DNA from: Candidatus Aenigmatarchaeota archaeon
GTDB lineage: Archaea > Aenigmatarchaeota > Aenigmatarchaeia > QMZP01 > QMZT01
Direction of reading: 5' to 3'
Assembly (NCBI GenBank): GCA_030634615.1
Contig: DAOWAL010000022.1
Coordinates: 1-13,172 of the forward strand
DNA length: 13,172 nucleotides
Positions 12,892-13,172 of this stretch are shown here, in pieces. Position 1 is the first letter of the stretch; every line of letters begins with the position of its first letter. The notes under the pieces were generated by a model. The model saw only the letters and a list, made by a program, of their open reading frames with translations. It did not search any database and was not told the origin of the DNA. The position numbers and the translations under genes were made by a program.

Positions 12892-13172
12892 ATGAAGAGA
12901 GTTCTGATCATATTTACCATCTTGTTTTCCCTCATCATTTCAGGGACCACAGTAACCAGCGTTTCTGTAAATTATGTCCCCGAGCAGCCAGATCCTGCAG
13001 ACACGGAATATTTGGTTGGAACGTATTACATGCCTAATTCTAAATTAGGAACTCATTTCAGAGGATGGCCCGAGTTACTGGATTATCCACTGAGAAAATC
13101 TTTGCTTGGTTATTACGATCAGGACGATCCTGAAGTAATTGACTGGGAAATTAAATGGGCGTTAGAGCATGG
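12892..13172 (+). CDS. Secreted GH99/WbsX-like protein (3' end cut by window edge)
   Basis: Only the first 93 complete codons are visible. The product begins with a signal peptide: MKR, a hydrophobic core at about residues 4-17 and a probable cleavage or anchor zone before VSVNYVPEQPD. The mature start contains VGTYYMPN (42-49), then GTHFRGWPELLDYPLRKSLLG and DQDDPEVIDWEIKWALEHG. This order matches the N-terminal strand and first helix of glycoside hydrolase family 99-like (WbsX-like) TIM barrels, which in known members act on mannan-type or other glycans. The catalytic region lies beyond the edge, so activity cannot be judged. The start has no Shine-Dalgarno but a well-placed TATA-like box. 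It is divergent from the lipoprotein gene and may share a regulator with it. Confidence 0.8.
   Translation, partial: MKRVLIIFTILFSLIISGTTVTSVSVNYVPEQPDPADTEYLVGTYYMPNSKLGTHFRGWPELLDYPLRKSLLGYYDQDDPEVIDWEIKWALEH

Overview
This AT-rich window carries archaeal housekeeping genes: a histone-fold protein, the gamma subunit of translation initiation factor aIF2, Rad50, a NOP2/Sun-type m5C RNA methyltransferase with a separate PUA-domain partner, and a CYTH-domain protein. Putative archaeal TATA boxes precede many of the genes. Gene density is high, gaps are short, and several products are small unrecognised archaeal proteins. I infer an uncultivated archaeon of DPANN or deep euryarchaeal type, but the lineage cannot be fixed from the window. 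No tRNA, rRNA, CRISPR array, insertion sequence or phage gene was seen.

Layout. Positions 1-2657 read on the minus strand: two tandem DUF5679-like zinc-ribbon paralogues (2433-2657 and 2262-2405), then an ABC ATPase (1488-2198) whose stop overlaps the start of an ABC-2 permease that runs off the left edge (1-1491). A 234-bp divergent spacer leads to a plus-strand histone (2892-3104), which converges on a minus-strand CYTH gene (3110-3658). Further minus-strand genes follow: a conserved archaeal protein with possible SecB-like character (3706-4113), aIF2 gamma (4163-5434), a small Cys-containing protein (5511-5774), a membrane-anchored exported protein (5818-6315), and an operon of an 84-residue protein, the methyltransferase and its PUA partner (8015 down to 6358). 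The strand then switches to an MFS transporter with a long basic tail (8187-9812) and Rad50 (9847-12192). A minus-strand lipoprotein (12210-12788) and a plus-strand GH99/WbsX-like secreted protein cut by the right edge (12892-13172) diverge around a small inverted repeat.

How it fits together. The left part is probably an exporter cassette behind two small zinc proteins. The centre is translation and RNA modification (aIF2 gamma, m5C methyltransferase, PUA protein). The right part holds DNA repair (Rad50) and surface or envelope functions (lipoprotein, GH99-like protein). Two start modes are visible: some genes have good Shine-Dalgarno sequences, others have a TATA-like box about 24-27 bases from the start codon, which predicts leaderless mRNAs.

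I did not find a convincing new multi-gene system. The best leads are an ABC ATPase with Asn at the H-loop His position coupled to a permease with a very long extracytoplasmic coiled coil, the DUF5679-like pair, the possible SecB-like protein beside aIF2 gamma, and the divergent lipoprotein/GH99-like promoter region.
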